The notes: generated from the sequence alone by a model not told the origin. A DNA stretch of 54,561 nt from Gnetum montanum (GCA_015680685.1 MNCI01022695.1:82372-136932); one strand, 5' to 3'. Positions 10,798-23,454 are shown, numbered from the stretch's first letter. Program-made: numbers and translations.

Positions 10798-12850
10798 TGT
10801 GAGGCGTTGTCCCTACCTTGGGATCAATACTTCAACTGCCTCTACTTGGTCCAATTGCCCAATTGTAGGGGACTCTTGATGAATATTGAAGGACTAGGCC
10901 TCCTACTTAGCATGTTCCTCATGTTCTCCTTAAAAGCCATGGTCACCACATGGATGCTTAGCAGCTCTCTATGAGGGTTCATGTTGAGCATCTCTTTTTG
11001 GGGCCATCTGCATTCAAGAAAAAGCCAAGTGTTGCCAAGGTTATGTTTTTTATCATCAATAAATTTATACCTTACTCATAACCTTAGTTCATTAATATTG
11101 TAATGCATATTATTCCAAGTTTAGAAAAAATTTCAAGAAAAATCCCCAAAAAGTGTCTATCTTCTTTCTACAACCCTTCACAATTAGTTCTTTTTTCATT
11201 ATATGTGGCTTATAATAATAGTTGTGGGCTCATGGGTTGGAAAAATTGGATTTTTGGCATTATGTTGAGTGATTTTTCATTGCAACTCTTAAGGTTTTCA
11301 ACATTTTAACCCTTATGGTACCTTCTGAGAGATAGAAAATTTTAGCAAATTGGTGCAAGTTTTGCATGCAAGCATTCCCCCATGACTAAGTTGAACACTT
11401 TGGGTTTAGATAGATTTAAATGACATAGAAATTAGAGCGTTAAAGAGCTAGATATCACAAGTGGAAGATGGAGGTGCAGAGTTTTAAGTTGTGAGAAAAA
11501 ACTCCAACAACTCCCCTAGTAGCAAATGAGAAAAATGAAGTTCAAGTTTTGCATGGGGTCATTTATTTATATGTTTTTGAGACCTGACATCATGTACATA
11601 ACATTAGGTCAAACTCAATGTCAGGTACATGATGCTAAGGCCCAAATTTTTGCATTTTTTGAGGTTAATGAACATGCAAACTGAAGCTCAAGAATTGGGT
11701 GGAAGGTTTAAAGTTAGGTTTAGCATTCTAGATAAGTAAAAACTAAATTGGAGGCACTAAAAGTATGATAGGATGAATTCATCAACGTGAAAAACATTAG
11801 AATGAGTAAGAAAAGGGTGTTGAAATTGAGGTTGTGGGAAAGATTAGTTCACAATAAGGAAAACAAGAAGATATATCAATTTGAGTGCTTGGAAGGGGAA
11901 AAATGGTGTGGTTATGTTAAACAAGTACAAGTCACAAAGCTACACAAGTGGGTCCCTCCCAAAGTAGGCTTTATCCTATGATGCCCTTGTGTAACCACAC
12001 CTATAATGTTCATAGGTACTAAAGGGGTTGAATGCAATGCAGACCTATGAAACGAAACACACATGTTAAAAACACTAAATTGAGATAATAACTCTATGTT
12101 AAAAAAATCACATGCTATGATTATTTAGATAATGAGATGAGATGGACCATAGAGGGGACTACAAAACTTGGGACATGAGGTGATGTACCATGATCATAAT
12201 GAAACCTCATGTGTTATGAATGGTTAAATAACCATGTATCCTTTTTTCCAAGATTCAAACCAAGTCCAAGCTCCATTTCAGTGACACTACATCATTTCAT
12301 CCCATTGGTAGACAACCATAAGACCATCAAAGTCACGAGGAGTAACATCACTTAACATTTTATCTAAGGGAGGAGCATTATTATGGCACAATTACTAGTT
12401 TTTTTAGGAGTCTACCAACCTTTAGGCATGGCTACATGTCTTTCCAGTGGGATTGACAGAAGTTTATTTAGTGTTGTTTTAAGTTACTCTTACTCTCGTT
12501 TATTGTTAGATCTTCAAGGATATAGTTACAACCTTAGCAACATGATAGAATAAACAAAAGTGGCCAAAGAGAATTCACAAATCCCCTTGATGTCATACCC
12601 TTTACATTCCACCTTGGCTTTGCACTTTTCTATCTAGACACAATGATTATGAATTCATTTTTAGTTTGGATGATGGAAGAGATTACCATTATGACTAGGG
12701 AAAGAACCTCTTACTAATAGAATGGGTGGATGGGCTTGTGGTCTCAATGCCTAAATAATTAATCCCTTATAACTCAACAACATAGAGAAAACCTCATCTC
12801 ATTGGGCAACATGATTATCTTATTCACAAGAAAGATTACCAAAGAACATG
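10798..12850 (-). other. E1 non-coding spacer between gag and ORF2
   Basis: I see no gene here. Parts align with 43560-44540 of E2 (for example CTTTAGGCATGG.TGCATGTC and TGTAACCACAC), so the spacer belongs to the element. A short repeat near 11580-11640 (ACATCATGTACATAACATTAGGTC and a related copy) resembles motifs in the LTR. Confidence 0.5.
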
Positions 12851-14385
12851 AAAAACAACTAGAAAAATTAGATCAAGAAATATAGAAATGAAAAAAATTA
12901 TAAAACAAAAAAATGAAAAGCACTTAAGAATCCTAAAGACTAGAAGGGGGCGGGGGTGGAGTGGGTAACCCACATGACTAAACATTTGGTCATGGTGAGG
13001 ATTAATAAGTGGATAAGTAGGATCCATGCATGCATGAAACATTGGGAATTGTTCATACCCCAACCATTGGATGTCCATTGGTGGTGTAATGGCTAAGTAA
13101 AAAAATTATTGGTCACACATTTGGTTGTTATAAGTATGATGGGGTAGGTTTTGAGGTGTATTAACATTATGGAGTGCTATCCCACAATTGTATCCTTGAT
13201 CATGGTACAGTATGCATAGATTTAATTGTCTCCCCATGCTTGTAGAGTCATTGGTTGGATTTGGAATTGGAGTACTGATGGAAGGTGGTCCTAGTATATG
13301 GTCAGAGGATGTTGGTTGAAATAGGGAAGGTGATGTACTAGATTGACATTTTGTTAGCTTAGATGATGTGGTGGGTCCATATTTGGTTTACATTAGTTTA
13401 TGAACTTTCCTCCAGAAGGGATGTTTCTAACATTGTGGTTGGGACCCACTAGTGTCAGCATATCTATACATATTTGCAGCACAAGTGGAACTCAGTTGTT
13501 GATATTGTGATGTTGGACCTTCCTAAGGTATTCTTGATGGCATATAAGGAGGTAGATTATGAGAATATCAAGGGTAAGATGCATGGTAGGAAGTGTGAGG
13601 TGGTGATCCTTTAGGGAATGTCATGTATTGATGGTACTCGAGAGAGTGGTAATGATGATTTGAAGTAGAGGATGTAGAACTAGTTGGAGAAATAAGGTGT
13701 TAAATAGAATATCTGTGTAGTTTTGGTAGGTATGGATAATTTGGTGGTGGCATTTCCCACAACTGTGGTTGTTGCCACTACGATTGATGACTATGTTAAG
13801 AATGGTAATAAGTCCCCCTTGTGGGACTATCCATAATTACCTTGTGGGAGAGGAAATCTCTCGAGCATGTGCTTTTGCATGAATTTTGGATTTAAGGCAC
13901 CTACCTAATACTCTTGTAGATGCAACAATACAAGGCATTGGCCTACTGGGTGGTCATATACACAAGTCACATCCATCATCTTTGTTTGTGGCTGAGTCTT
14001 TAGCCTCACTTTTATTAGCCACTTTTCTCATTTGCCAAAAAGTGTTCTTGGCTATTTCTTAGTTGTATGTCCTCTATTTATGGTGATTACCTGGCTTGTG
14101 TTGCATGATCTTCTCTGTGACCTTCTTAATAAGAGTTATAACATATTCATTTATCCATTTGGATATTCAATTAAACTTTGCTTCTAAATCATCGATAGAC
14201 TCCTTCATCAGCAAGGTTTGTTGTGGAATCATCTTATTAAGAGTAGTCTCATTCTCCTTACCATAGATCTGGACCTCCCTTTATTGAAGGGTTGGATCCC
14301 ATTGGTATTTCTTGACATTCTCCCATTTACATATCTCTCCTTCATCTTTTGCCACATGCTTGATTAACTCTTTGATTTTATGGGC
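12851..14385 (-). pseudogene. E1 gag C-terminal part with zinc-knuckle remnant
   Basis: Downstream of the gag domain the minus strand keeps a reading resembling CDLC followed, one frameshift later, by YDHPVGQC near 13980-13935. Together these look like a CX2CX3-4HX4C knuckle. A Tyr/Pro/His-rich tail follows (13078-12950: DIQWLGYEQFPMFHACMDP). The tail matches E2 (DTQWFRYDQTTMFTKC, 44720-44600). Knuckles of this kind bind element RNA in gag proteins. The frame is broken in many places. Confidence 0.5.
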
Positions 14386-15399
14386 CTAGAGCTTGTATAA
14401 GTGCCCTGAGGCATACATCCCAAGGACTTCTTTTGTTTCATTATGAAGCCCATCTATGATGTGGTAAAGTTGCCTTTTCTTGGAGAAACCATGGCCTGAG
14501 CATCTATTCAGTAAGGCATAACATCTATCTAAGGCCATGTCCAAGGGTTCATGTTGTTCTTGCTTCCACTCTTGGATTTGAATCCTTAGGTTAGACACTC
14601 TCGCATAGGTTTGGTATTTCTCATTGAAAAGTTTTAGCATTATAGACCATTGTCACATTGAATTTGGTCTCAAAAATCTATACCACACTTTGGCTATATC
14701 AATTAGTATCCTAGGAAAGAGCTTAAGCTTTTTCCATCCATTTTCAATGTTGTAATAAGCATAGGAATCATGGAAGGCTTGTAAATGATATTGTGGATCT
14801 ATATCATAGCCTCCTACAAATTTAGGGATATTGTTCATGTCAAGCTTGGGTAGAAAACTCTTTTTGTGATGCTTGTGAGATATCTTAATGGCCTCGATGA
14901 TATGCATTAGGCTCTTAGTGGCTAATAGGGGTTCATCATCATCAAACAAATTATGAGGGAAATTTCTATATCAATGGTAACTTCTTTGACTTTTCTTGTG
15001 GATTTAATTCTAATTTTTAGTTTAGTTCTTTCATGGAGCTCTATCTATATACCTATGTTCATCCTTGTTAGAAATAGACATTGAAGGGAAAGAGGAAGAT
15101 GAGGAATTGGAATAATTTCCGTGGCTTCTATGGTGTTCTTCAAGGTTCTTTGATTTATTATTTCTTGGTTTCAAGGAGGTCTTAGGCCTTGAGGCCTCTC
15201 CTAGTCTAGGACTTACGTCTCCTCCAAGATTATCTACCCTAGGTGAATGTAGTCTTTGAGTCTCATCAGGGTGGTCATGATCACAAGCAACCCTTGCATA
15301 AGGTTGATCACTGCAGTATTCTTCATTGTATATCTTGTTTGTTCTCCAATGAATGTGTTTGCTATACAGCGCATAGTCACCTTTGTGTGAGAGAGACAT
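14386..15399 (-). pseudogene. E1 gag (Retrotrans_gag domain)
   Basis: ATG at 15399 opens a 122-codon basic/Ser-rich N-terminal region. After frameshifts the gag core follows at 14949-14653 (IPKFVGGYDIDPQYHLQAFH, AKVWYRFLRPNS) and 14640-14386 (MLKLFNEKYQTYARVSNLRI, EPLDMALDRCYALLNRC, HIIDGLHNETKEVL). This is the Athila-like Retrotrans_gag pattern: W(F/Y)..L.P.SI, F..KF, EPL.....R, GL. Gag forms the particle that packages element RNA. The 5' LTR and primer site lie just upstream. The only recognisable protein family in E1 is gag. Confidence 0.8.
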
Positions 15400-15504
15400 T
15401 GTTCTTGGTTTATAGTGTGTGTGATTTAATATTTTTTAAAAGATATATTGTTAAGAGCTTTACAGCAGTCATGTATAATATAACTAATTTAGATAACTAG
15501 CACC

Positions 15505-15523
15505 ATCCTTGGAAACGATGAAA
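15505..15523 (-). promoter_or_regulatory. E1 primer-binding site, degenerate tRNA-Asp type
   Basis: Directly inside the 5' LTR the minus strand reads TTTCATCGTTTCCAAGGAT. It matches 12 of 19 positions of TGGCGCCGTTGCCGGGGAT, the complement of the plant tRNA-Asp 3' end as I remember it. The equivalent site in E2 is closer to consensus. Confidence 0.5.
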
Positions 15524-15524
15524 A

Positions 15525-16385
15525 TGATGAGTGATGAGGTACCCCTATGCCCAACCATATGAATCATAAGTGTTCACACACAATATGGTTGAATTTCATG
15601 GATAGGACTAGTTGCGACATCTAGATCATTAGGCTTTGATCATAGTTCACTATCTTTCCACTTCGACTAGTGGTAGTTGTGTCACATATGATTTAGTTCA
15701 AAGTGAGGCATATGTTGTTGTTCCTAATTCTATGCTACTCCTAAGAATGGTAAAGAGATAAATTAATTTGAACTAATGGAAAAATAGAAAGTAAAAATCT
15801 AACTAGCCCACATGCAATGAGTATCCACACTTAATCATCCATACGCATCTTGAACTTTGTGAGACTACTTCTAGGATTGCCAAGTATATGTCACTAGGTG
15901 TGGTAAACAATACACCTTTGGATTACCAAGTATTTGCACTTAAATGCTCGTGATTAAGGCATGCACATTCCACTTAGTAACAAGAATAGTAAATAGCTAT
16001 AAATGAAAATGTTTAACTAAATAAAGTAGTAAATAATAATCTAAGTGGATGCTGCAATGATGAGAGTAATCTTGATCTTTATTGCCAGTTATGTAATGTG
16101 TCCAAATATGTCACACTCAAACAAAGGTGTCATGCAATTGCAATCATCACATTGCAGGCATGCACTAGGAATAATAGACTTTAAAGAGAAGAAAATGAAA
16201 GCTAAACTATCTCCCTTGACTAATACTATCTCATTTGAGTACCCCAACACCATATTTATAGGTAGAACCTAGATGAGGTAACGTCGGGTATCTGACATTG
16301 CTTATTGGCCGTAACATCGAGTACATAATATTGGGGCTCCAATGTTGTGTATATGATGTTAGGGCTACTGAATGATGACTCATCA
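15525..16385 (-). repeat. E1 5' LTR, full length (861 bp)
   Basis: It runs from TG at 15525-15526 to CA at 16384-16385 in plus coordinates. The TATA box (minus strand TATAAATA) is at 16253-16260. The primer site follows on the minus-strand downstream side. Homologous LTRs are at 7698-8202, 41223-42162 and 46773-47196. Confidence 0.8.
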
Positions 16386-18307
16386 TAGTCCAAGTGGAAA
16401 TATAATAACCTACAATTGTCCACTAACTTCCTAAACAATAACAATAGTACCATTCACAAATTATGATACAGTTTATTGCAATGCTTGTAGATTGTATGGT
16501 GGCATGTTGAACATACTCACTACCCATCACTTGGTTTTTTACAAGCTACACAAATTCTCCAAACACATTCATGGCTATCATCCACCAGAATGATTTCTAC
16601 CAATGTTTCCTAAAGGTCATTATCTTGAAGTAGAAATCTCATCTATAACTTCAATATATTGTAATTTAAAGCAATCAAAACTTGACTCTCAAGTAATGTA
16701 CACAAGTTCTCACCTTCGTCATGGCTATATAAGATTCTTTTTGCTAATTCTTCTTCAAAGCCACTCTTAATTTCAAAAGTTACTTATTATCCTACTCTAA
16801 TACATGATAAGTTTTCAAGATTTTTGGTGTAGTAAACTTTCAACAAGACAAATGAAAATTGTGATCACTACATGCATCCATATCCAACTTTTGGAGGTTA
16901 TTTAAGTTATATGAAATGATGTGTCTCTGAGTTAAACCATTATAACCAAAGATAACATGATAGAAATAATTAACAATGTTATTAATGAATTTACTCATGA
17001 GTTAATTAAGACATTGATTACTTCTTTATCATGATGGTGGTAGCATTGCCACGATGATAGTAGAACAATGATGAAATTGAATATGATGACAAAGAGATTG
17101 AAAAAACAAAAAAGAAAGAAAGAAAATAAAAAGTTGAAATATATTTAATATTGAAAACCTTCAAAGTTATTCTTCTTATTACTTAAACAAAATTGTTATA
17201 ACTTGATCAAATTTTTTCTTATAATAAGTAAAATCATTGTATTAAAACATCAATCAACATGTTTATTTTCTTTGTTAGAACCAAGATTAGTTTCAGCATG
17301 TTTATTGGAATCACAATTTAACTTTAAAAATATATATGTTTCTTTTTTGTTTATTTGATATCAGACTCCTAGTATTTATCTAGGTTTTATTTTGCTCCAA
17401 GATATAGTTGTTAATGTAAAAAAGAAGATAATATATTATGTTACTGAAAGCTTGTATTTAATATAGAGGTATTATTATCAAGCTTAACACAATAACAAAT
17501 ATTTTTCTAATTTCAAAAATGGTATAGAAGCTTCAAATATTTCATCAATTGCTCTTCAATATGAACCTTGGAAAGGCCTGTTTAACAATTGATTTATAAA
17601 AATGACTTAGAAATCAATCAATCTACTAGTTGCTTTCTATATTGCTGATAGGAAAGGACCTTTTTAACAAAAAATATTTATAGAGGGTACATTTACTTCT
17701 TTTTGAAATTTATTGTTGAATACTATTAAAGTATTTTATTTAGATATGATTCAAAAACTTTATGTTAATGGAGAAAATAGTAAATGTAAGGGCTACAGGA
17801 AATGATAGTGGCTTTTGATGCAACAAAATGTTGTTCCTCATTAAACCTTTAATGGAGATGTTTTACAAAAGAAATACCCTTGTATAGCTACAACTAAAAA
17901 AGCAAATGAATTCATCTTCTTTAATTTAAAAACAAATTCAATTAACAGAACATGGCTAAAGGAGTATATTTGGTTAGGGAAATTAAAAAATAGACTTATT
18001 ACTTATTCAAGAATGGAGTTGGACAATTCATGTCATTCATGTTTAATCATCTTGTCCAAATGTTAAAGATATACATGCACATATACACTAGTTTATATTA
18101 GCCATTTCATCATGCACTTTATTTGTAGAATGTTAAAATAATATGCTTTTAAGAAAGGAAAAGTTCATAAACATACTTAACTTTGTCGGCTAAAGCTACC
18201 ACATGAATATAATCATCTTGGTGTTTTTCATCTCATTTATGATAAGTTCACTATTAAGAGAGGCCAGGGATTTGATGATAATTACTATGTATGACTAATG
18301 CTATAAT
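16386..18307. other. AT-rich interval without recognised feature
   Basis: No long ORF, RNA gene, LTR end or repeat shared with the rest of the window was found. It appears to be ordinary intergenic or very old repeat sequence. Confidence 0.4.
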
Positions 18308-18322
18308 TATATCATATGAATT

Positions 18323-18486
18323 AAATACCATCACTTGGAGTGATGGTAAGGTACTTGTCTCTCAAGTTGTAAGACCTAGGTTTGAGCCTGGGCATAGCCA
18401 CTTAAGAGGTTAGGCTTTCGCTCATCCACGACCCCTCCCAAGGGTCCTTGGTGGAATGAGCATTGGGCCTATGGGAGATAATCCTT
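18323..18486 (+). mobile_element. tRNA-derived SINE with 15-bp target-site duplication
   Basis: The start resembles a tRNA: GTGATGGTAAGGTACTTG fits a box A/D-arm, CTTGTCTCTCAAG an anticodon arm, and AGGTTTGAGCCTGGG a box B/T-arm. A non-tRNA body follows (CGACCCCTCCCAAGGGTCC). It is flanked by TATATCATATGAATT (18308-18322) and TATATCACATGAATT (18487-18501), 14 of 15 identical. The closest parent by eye is tRNA-Glu (CTC loop), which is tentative. Transcription would be by RNA polymerase III and mobilisation by a LINE, from family knowledge. Confidence 0.7.
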
Positions 18487-18502
18487 TATATCACATGAAT
18501 TT

Positions 18503-18706
18503 CATAATATTTTAATATGAGATATATAATAAAAAAATACAAAAATTAACAAAACATAAATAATGCTGTAAGCATTGATGAAATTTGATAATATTAAGAA
18601 AAATAAAGAAAAAATCCAAGACGGTTATAAAAGCTAACTTTATAGACCAAAAGTAAAATCATAGTTTCTTATCTACATGGATGTGAAATGCTCATAATAT
18701 TCAAGA
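18503..18706. repeat. Left copy of ~203-bp direct repeat flanking T1
   Basis: It starts CATAATATTTTAATATGAG and ends CTCATAATATTCAAGA. It is nearly identical to 36996-37198, differing at a handful of positions. It begins next to the SINE target-site duplication and ends where T1-type sequence starts. Confidence 0.9.
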
Positions 18707-18956
18707 AACAATTACGAATTAGTGATTGATCTGAGTGGCATTTACACGCATCACTACACTTCCACTAGTTTTCCGCTTACGCTTATTGAATTCGATTGAC
18801 AGTTTTCTGTGTACATGTATTTACGCTTTCTGTCTATTACGCTATTTACATTCCTCATTTTACACCATTTACACTCTTTGATTGCTATTAGTCACTTTAG
18901 CACAATTACGCAGAAATGTACATTGTTATCAATTATACTTCCAGACTTATGCAGGT

Positions 18957-19172
18957 GGCCCGCAACGACCTTAAACTAGTGATGGCCCGCAATGGCCTAA
19001 AACTAGCAGTGGCCCGCAATGGCCTTAAACTAGTGGTGGCCCGCAATGGCCTAAAACTAGCAATGGCCTGCAATGGCCTTAAACTAGTGGTGGCCCGCAA
19101 TGGCCTAAAACTAGCAAAGGCCCGCAACGACCTAAAACTAGTGATGGCCCGCAATGGCCTAAAACTACCTTG
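18957..19172 (+). repeat. Tandem array, eight 27-bp units
   Basis: Units start GGCCCGCAA(T/C)G(G/A)CC and continue with T(T/A)AAACTAG, beginning at 18957, 18984, 19011, 19038, 19065, 19092, 19119 and 19146. The last four bases alternate between two classes, hinting at a 54-bp dimer. A ninth diverged unit is at 19195-19220. Because 27 is a multiple of three, the array is open on both strands, which creates spurious ORFs. The core TAAAACT(A/G)GCA is shared with the array after the integrase. Confidence 0.9.
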
Positions 19173-19409
19173 TATCTTACGCAAACGCTACCTGGTAGCC
19201 CGCGATGGCCTTAAACTACCAATTCCATTCTACAGCAACGCAACCTATCCACAATCTTTAACAATTCCGCTTACGCTTTACATGAATAAAGACATAAAAA
19301 TAAAAAAAAATAACATTTAAAATCATACAGAAGATATTATAGCCAATCTTTCCAACATTCATATGACCATTGTTCAATTCCAATCAATAAAATCATTCGT
19401 AAATCACAA

Positions 19410-22400
19410 TTATGCATCCCCCCTGGTACCACTTTCATCCATATCCCTCAGGTCCAGCTCTAAGCCTAATAAATCACCCTCAAGTAGGCCGTCCCTTTTA
19501 GAAGGTATTCCTTCATGAGGAATGTCATCTTCATGAGGTCCTTGCTCTAACACTGGCTCCACAGGAGGACGGTCTTCGTCATTACACTCTTCTTCCTGTA
19601 TTTGCTCCTCATCCTGTCTGCCCTCTTCATCCATGAGGACAGTAAATGCATAAGAAAAAGCCATGATGGCATAAATCAGAAAATTTAGATTCAATAACAT
19701 TCAAACTTACTCGTGATGGTCTTGCTTCCACAGCAAAGGGGAGCTTGTCTAAACTGACCCATAGGTGCTGCATAATTTCATCTTCAGTTAATTCAGACCA
19801 TACTCCATTCCCTAGATCAATTCCAGCCTTTACCTTCCCCTTCTCCACACTAGTCCATCGGGGTGGTTCAGGGAAGAAAGTAGGGATGCTAGTCTTGCCC
19901 CCAGGAAGAGTAATCTCTCTTTCCGGAGATGCGCTTACTGTCACCTACTCCTGAAAATTCTCGAAAGCTTTGGATGCATCAATGATATCAAGGAATACCC
20001 GCAAGGATTGAGCTTCGACAACAAAATCATAGTAATGCTAACGATAAGCGATACTTTCTCGCTTATACATATGCTTATGATCTTTTTCTTTCTGCCCCCA
20101 CTCTTGCACACTTGCGCAAAAATCCTTCCAGTCTTGGCTTTTCTAAGCTAATAGCTCTATTTGCATCCTTTGCTCCACCAACTCCCGACTGGTTTGCACG
20201 ATGTTCCTAACTGTGGTCCAGTAGTGAGAGTAATCAATAACAGTTGTACACCAGTCCTCTTCACCCGTTCCCCCACGCCTGCAGGAATTTGCATTGCGAT
20301 TTTAAGTCTTCGACCTCTTTGGCCAGAGACACCTTTCCCCTCTCTGACCTCTACAGCCTTTTCCAGAGGTCTTCATTGATATTTTTACTCTCCCACAAGG
20401 AGCGAGTCAAGCGTAATGCACATTTACGTATCTCCTCATAAATGTTGTGTGGCACGACCACCCCGTCTAATGAAGGCTCCACTGTGTTCAAGTCAATGGG
20501 CTCCGTAGGGTCCCATCGAAGGCGAGCTCCTGATAACAAACATTATCAAACATAAATAAAACATCACAACTTTATAATAAAATAAGCCTATTATAGCTGC
20601 AACATACCAGCTCCGGGATCGACACGCTCGAGACACTCGATCATATCGCTAACAACACCTTCCATGAAGGCAGATTTGTCAAGAAATTCTCCCCATGCTC
20701 TGCTTACAGCGGCGGACATGGATGCATCTTGTTCATCTATAACGTAGTTAAGTTAAAATTTCTACTTATTAACAAAATTCCTTAAAAATTCTAATCCACT
20801 CATTACCTCTGCCAGTGACAGTGGGAGGTGTGTCAACATTTTCCTCCTCCTCTCTCTCCTCATGCACAAAGGTCTGTGCATCGCTTATTCTAATAGCTGG
20901 GGCCTCTTCTTCCAAAACTGGGCCCCCTCCCCACTTCGTAATATCACTACCCCTGTTTTAGGGGTCAACCGCTCCGTAGACCTCGCTATTCATATCACAT
21001 AACACATTTAAGTGATTCAAAATACACTGAATAAAGTTGCGTAATACAAGGATTGCCATAACTTTCAATATGTTTTTATGCTTACCAGGTGGAGGTTGAC
21101 TCTGCTGAACTCTGACTTGCACCGTTTTGCCTGTGCCACTTGCTGGTTCCACAGGGGCCTCAGTTAGGCGAGGTCTTTTACGCTGGACCGAGATGTCTAC
21201 AATCTCTGTAGCTAGGCGCTTTCCCTGCGACGCATCATCAGTGTAAGTGGGAATCACCCCACCTACACTATTAGGGTCCCGCACTCGAGGTGCCACCAAA
21301 TCCCTTGTCGTTATAGACTGAGACTCCCCAATTCCTTGGGTAGTGCCGAAAATATGGGAAATCCAAGGTTTGGATAGCTGGTCTCAGTCTTTCTGCACCC
21401 AGATCCCATTCCTATGGACAACCAAAAATTCAGCAAAATGTTGAAGGCAAGCTATGAAGAAGGCAAAATGCACACTGAAACGAGATTCAAGCTTCTAGCG
21501 AAGCCTAATCATTTCAGTGCATAATCCCTCGATGAAATAGCTTGCCCAGTCGAACTGGGTCCCTTCCTCCATAGCCTCCCGCATGATACGGGCCTATTCT
21601 ATGGTAAAGAACCTCCCCTGCGAGAGTGTTTTGGGGAAATCCCAGGCCCGGAATAGGGGATAAATCGTCTTGGCGATCTCTAATTGGATCTTTTCACAAG
21701 GGATCCCCTTGGTCTCCTTTTTGGTCCCTAGCCACTCCTCTAGCTCTTCCTGACACTTGAGGCTCCTCCTCGCTTTTTCCTCTATGGGAAGGCCATCAAA
21801 GGGAACGCTGAAAAGGTCAGCAAACAGCTGAGTGTCAATATCAAAATTTACATGCACGTGATGCACGTGTGTGCAAAAACGCTTAGCCCTCTCGCTGAAG
21901 GATTTGACCAGGGTTAACATTTCACTGGCAGGGACATCAGGGGTTACAACCAAAAATAAATGCATTAGCCTCGCTTCTCACAGCTTAGTGACCAACGCAA
22001 CTGGGGCCGCCACGTGACCGAGCCAGCATTGTGCCTCCTTAATGTCACCATAGTGGAAAAGGAGGGTATTCGCCTCGCGGCCAGAAATTGTAATTGTAAT
22101 ATCTCGAGATTCCCTGACTGAACAACGCAAGACACATGTCAAAGTAGCAAAAACAATATTACGCAACGTTTCAAACACAAAACAAAAACAATATAATATA
22201 CTGTAATTAATAATAGCAACAAAACCTTACCAGGCCCAAATGGCAAAGGGAATGGAGGAAATTTCCTCTGCACGTCCTCGATGGTAAGGGGCGGGTCCAA
22301 AGTCCATTCCTCATGTAACCACCCGAGATTCTGGCAATTCTGGAAGGAATCAACATAATGGGTGGAATACTCATGAATGTCAAACGCTATCTGCCCCATT

Positions 22401-23454
22401 ACATCGGCGCGTACGTTGCTGGTCGAGGTAAACTCCTTTATTGTCGTTTTGGTCCAAGACCATATGATTGTTGCCTATTAACGCATGTTCGTTGATAAAA
22501 AACTTGTATCATATGACAAATTATTATCTTACGCTTTACAAATCCATACATTAGACACATAATGACAATACCGCTACTAAAACAGCTTACCTGCCCGAAT
22601 AATACACTATGCCTGGTGTGTTCTGAAAATAAGTCGAGACATGATGGGCCACGAACAGAGTATTGTACGCATGGTAACAGTTAAACCTAGTCATTTCCCA
22701 GATCCATCTTAAGCACCTTAACCCTCTGGCGCTAAGTTCGTGGTCTTGGGGACGACCAGTGTCAATAGCCCCATCTGTCAAGAAAGCTAGGATTCCCTAC
22801 GTAGAACCCACTAACAAGTGTTTCAAAATGGCGCCAGCGATATCTCCCGACAAGTGTGACCATAGAATAATGCTGTAGTTATGCAGTAAAAACTACAGAA
22901 ACTCCAGCGCACCCTTTCGGAACCATATAGCCCTCCCATGCAACCGAGTCTAAGGGGGAGGAACGTTGGGTACGATCGGGTTTATACAGCATAAAACCCT
23001 AACTATATCCAAGACGATTAAGACGGGTTTTAACATGATACTATACAAAGAAAATAATAAACACATTATCATCTAGATTCCCATTACATGTCCAAATTAT
23101 AGAAAATTTACAAATTACACTTCAGCTATATAACCAAAATCGTCTAAACCCTTGTAATAGGACAAGGTTTGTCCCTGGCAACGGTGATAGACACAATCCT
23201 ATTGTATAAACTCTCGTTTTAACGCGAGGTCTACAGTCTAAAATTCTAATTTACGCAGATGACGCTACAAGAATAAACACTATAAAGAAGAGGCATATCA
23301 TTAAAAACAATATGAATAAGCAAGGGATGACCTACCGATTCAAAGGCGTAGCATCTCTCACTTCGACCAAGGCCTACGAAGCACGCTGCAAGCTCCCTTG
23401 TACTTCATCAATCTTGGCTAATTTGGCATTCTTCCCTCTTACTTTTGGCATCAT
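19410..23454 (-). pseudogene. Antisense intron-containing gene: NIF/FCP1-like (HAD) domain, coiled coil, acidic tail
   Basis: I can lay out about nine exons on the minus strand, most bounded by GT-AG: 23454-23336, about 23230-23125, 23040-22591, 22484/22474-22231, 22117-21086, 20952-20807, 20736-20608, 20529-19711 and about 19620-19410. Donors include GTAGGT, GTAAGC, GTAAGG, GTATGT and GTAAGT. Exon 3 resembles an NLI-interacting-factor/FCP1-type phosphatase: LIVLDIVRVLCC at the DxD motif place, then GALEFL and IILWSHLSGD, then YNTLFVAHHVSTYFQNTPG where VDDH..KY..NPPG is usual. Motif I and VDDH residues are changed, so catalysis is doubtful. Exon 5 is unknown sequence (SERAKRFCTHVHHVHVNFD); exon 8 has a coiled coil; exon 9 is acidic. 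There are several in-frame stops, many TAG. Some exon joins are out of phase by my reading, so the model is approximate. Confidence 0.65.

Larger units (their letters stand above)
7698..16385 (-). mobile_element. Gag-only (pol-less) LTR retrotransposon E1, copy 1
   Basis: Direct LTRs lie at 7698-8202 (truncated) and 15525-16385, sharing for example AGTATATGTCA, GAATTACCAAG or GATTACCAAG, and ATAATCTAAGTGGATGCTG. On the minus strand the order is 5' LTR, degenerate tRNA-Asp primer site (15505-15523), gag (about 15400-12900), ORF2 region (about 10800-8560), purine tract (8203-8210), 3' LTR. No RT, RNase H or integrase motif occurs in the 7.3-kb interior. This is the plan of TR-GAG/LARD-like non-autonomous elements, presumably mobilised in trans by an Athila/Tat-like partner (inference). 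A second copy, E2, lies at 41223-47196. Confidence 0.8.

Noticed and set aside
18957-19220. Possible CRISPR-like array
   Set aside because: Units are contiguous without spacers, and the context is a plant retrotransposon.
18916-19320. 134-codon plus ORF and an 83-codon minus ORF across the 27-bp array
   Set aside because: Period 27 is a multiple of three, so open frames on both strands are a by-product of the repeat.
23172-23190. Plus-strand TCCCTGGCAACGGTGATAG, resembling the tRNA-Asp end, i.e. a minus-strand primer-binding site
   Set aside because: It lies inside a likely exon of the antisense gene, no LTR end adjoins it, and no paired LTR is found. Probably chance.
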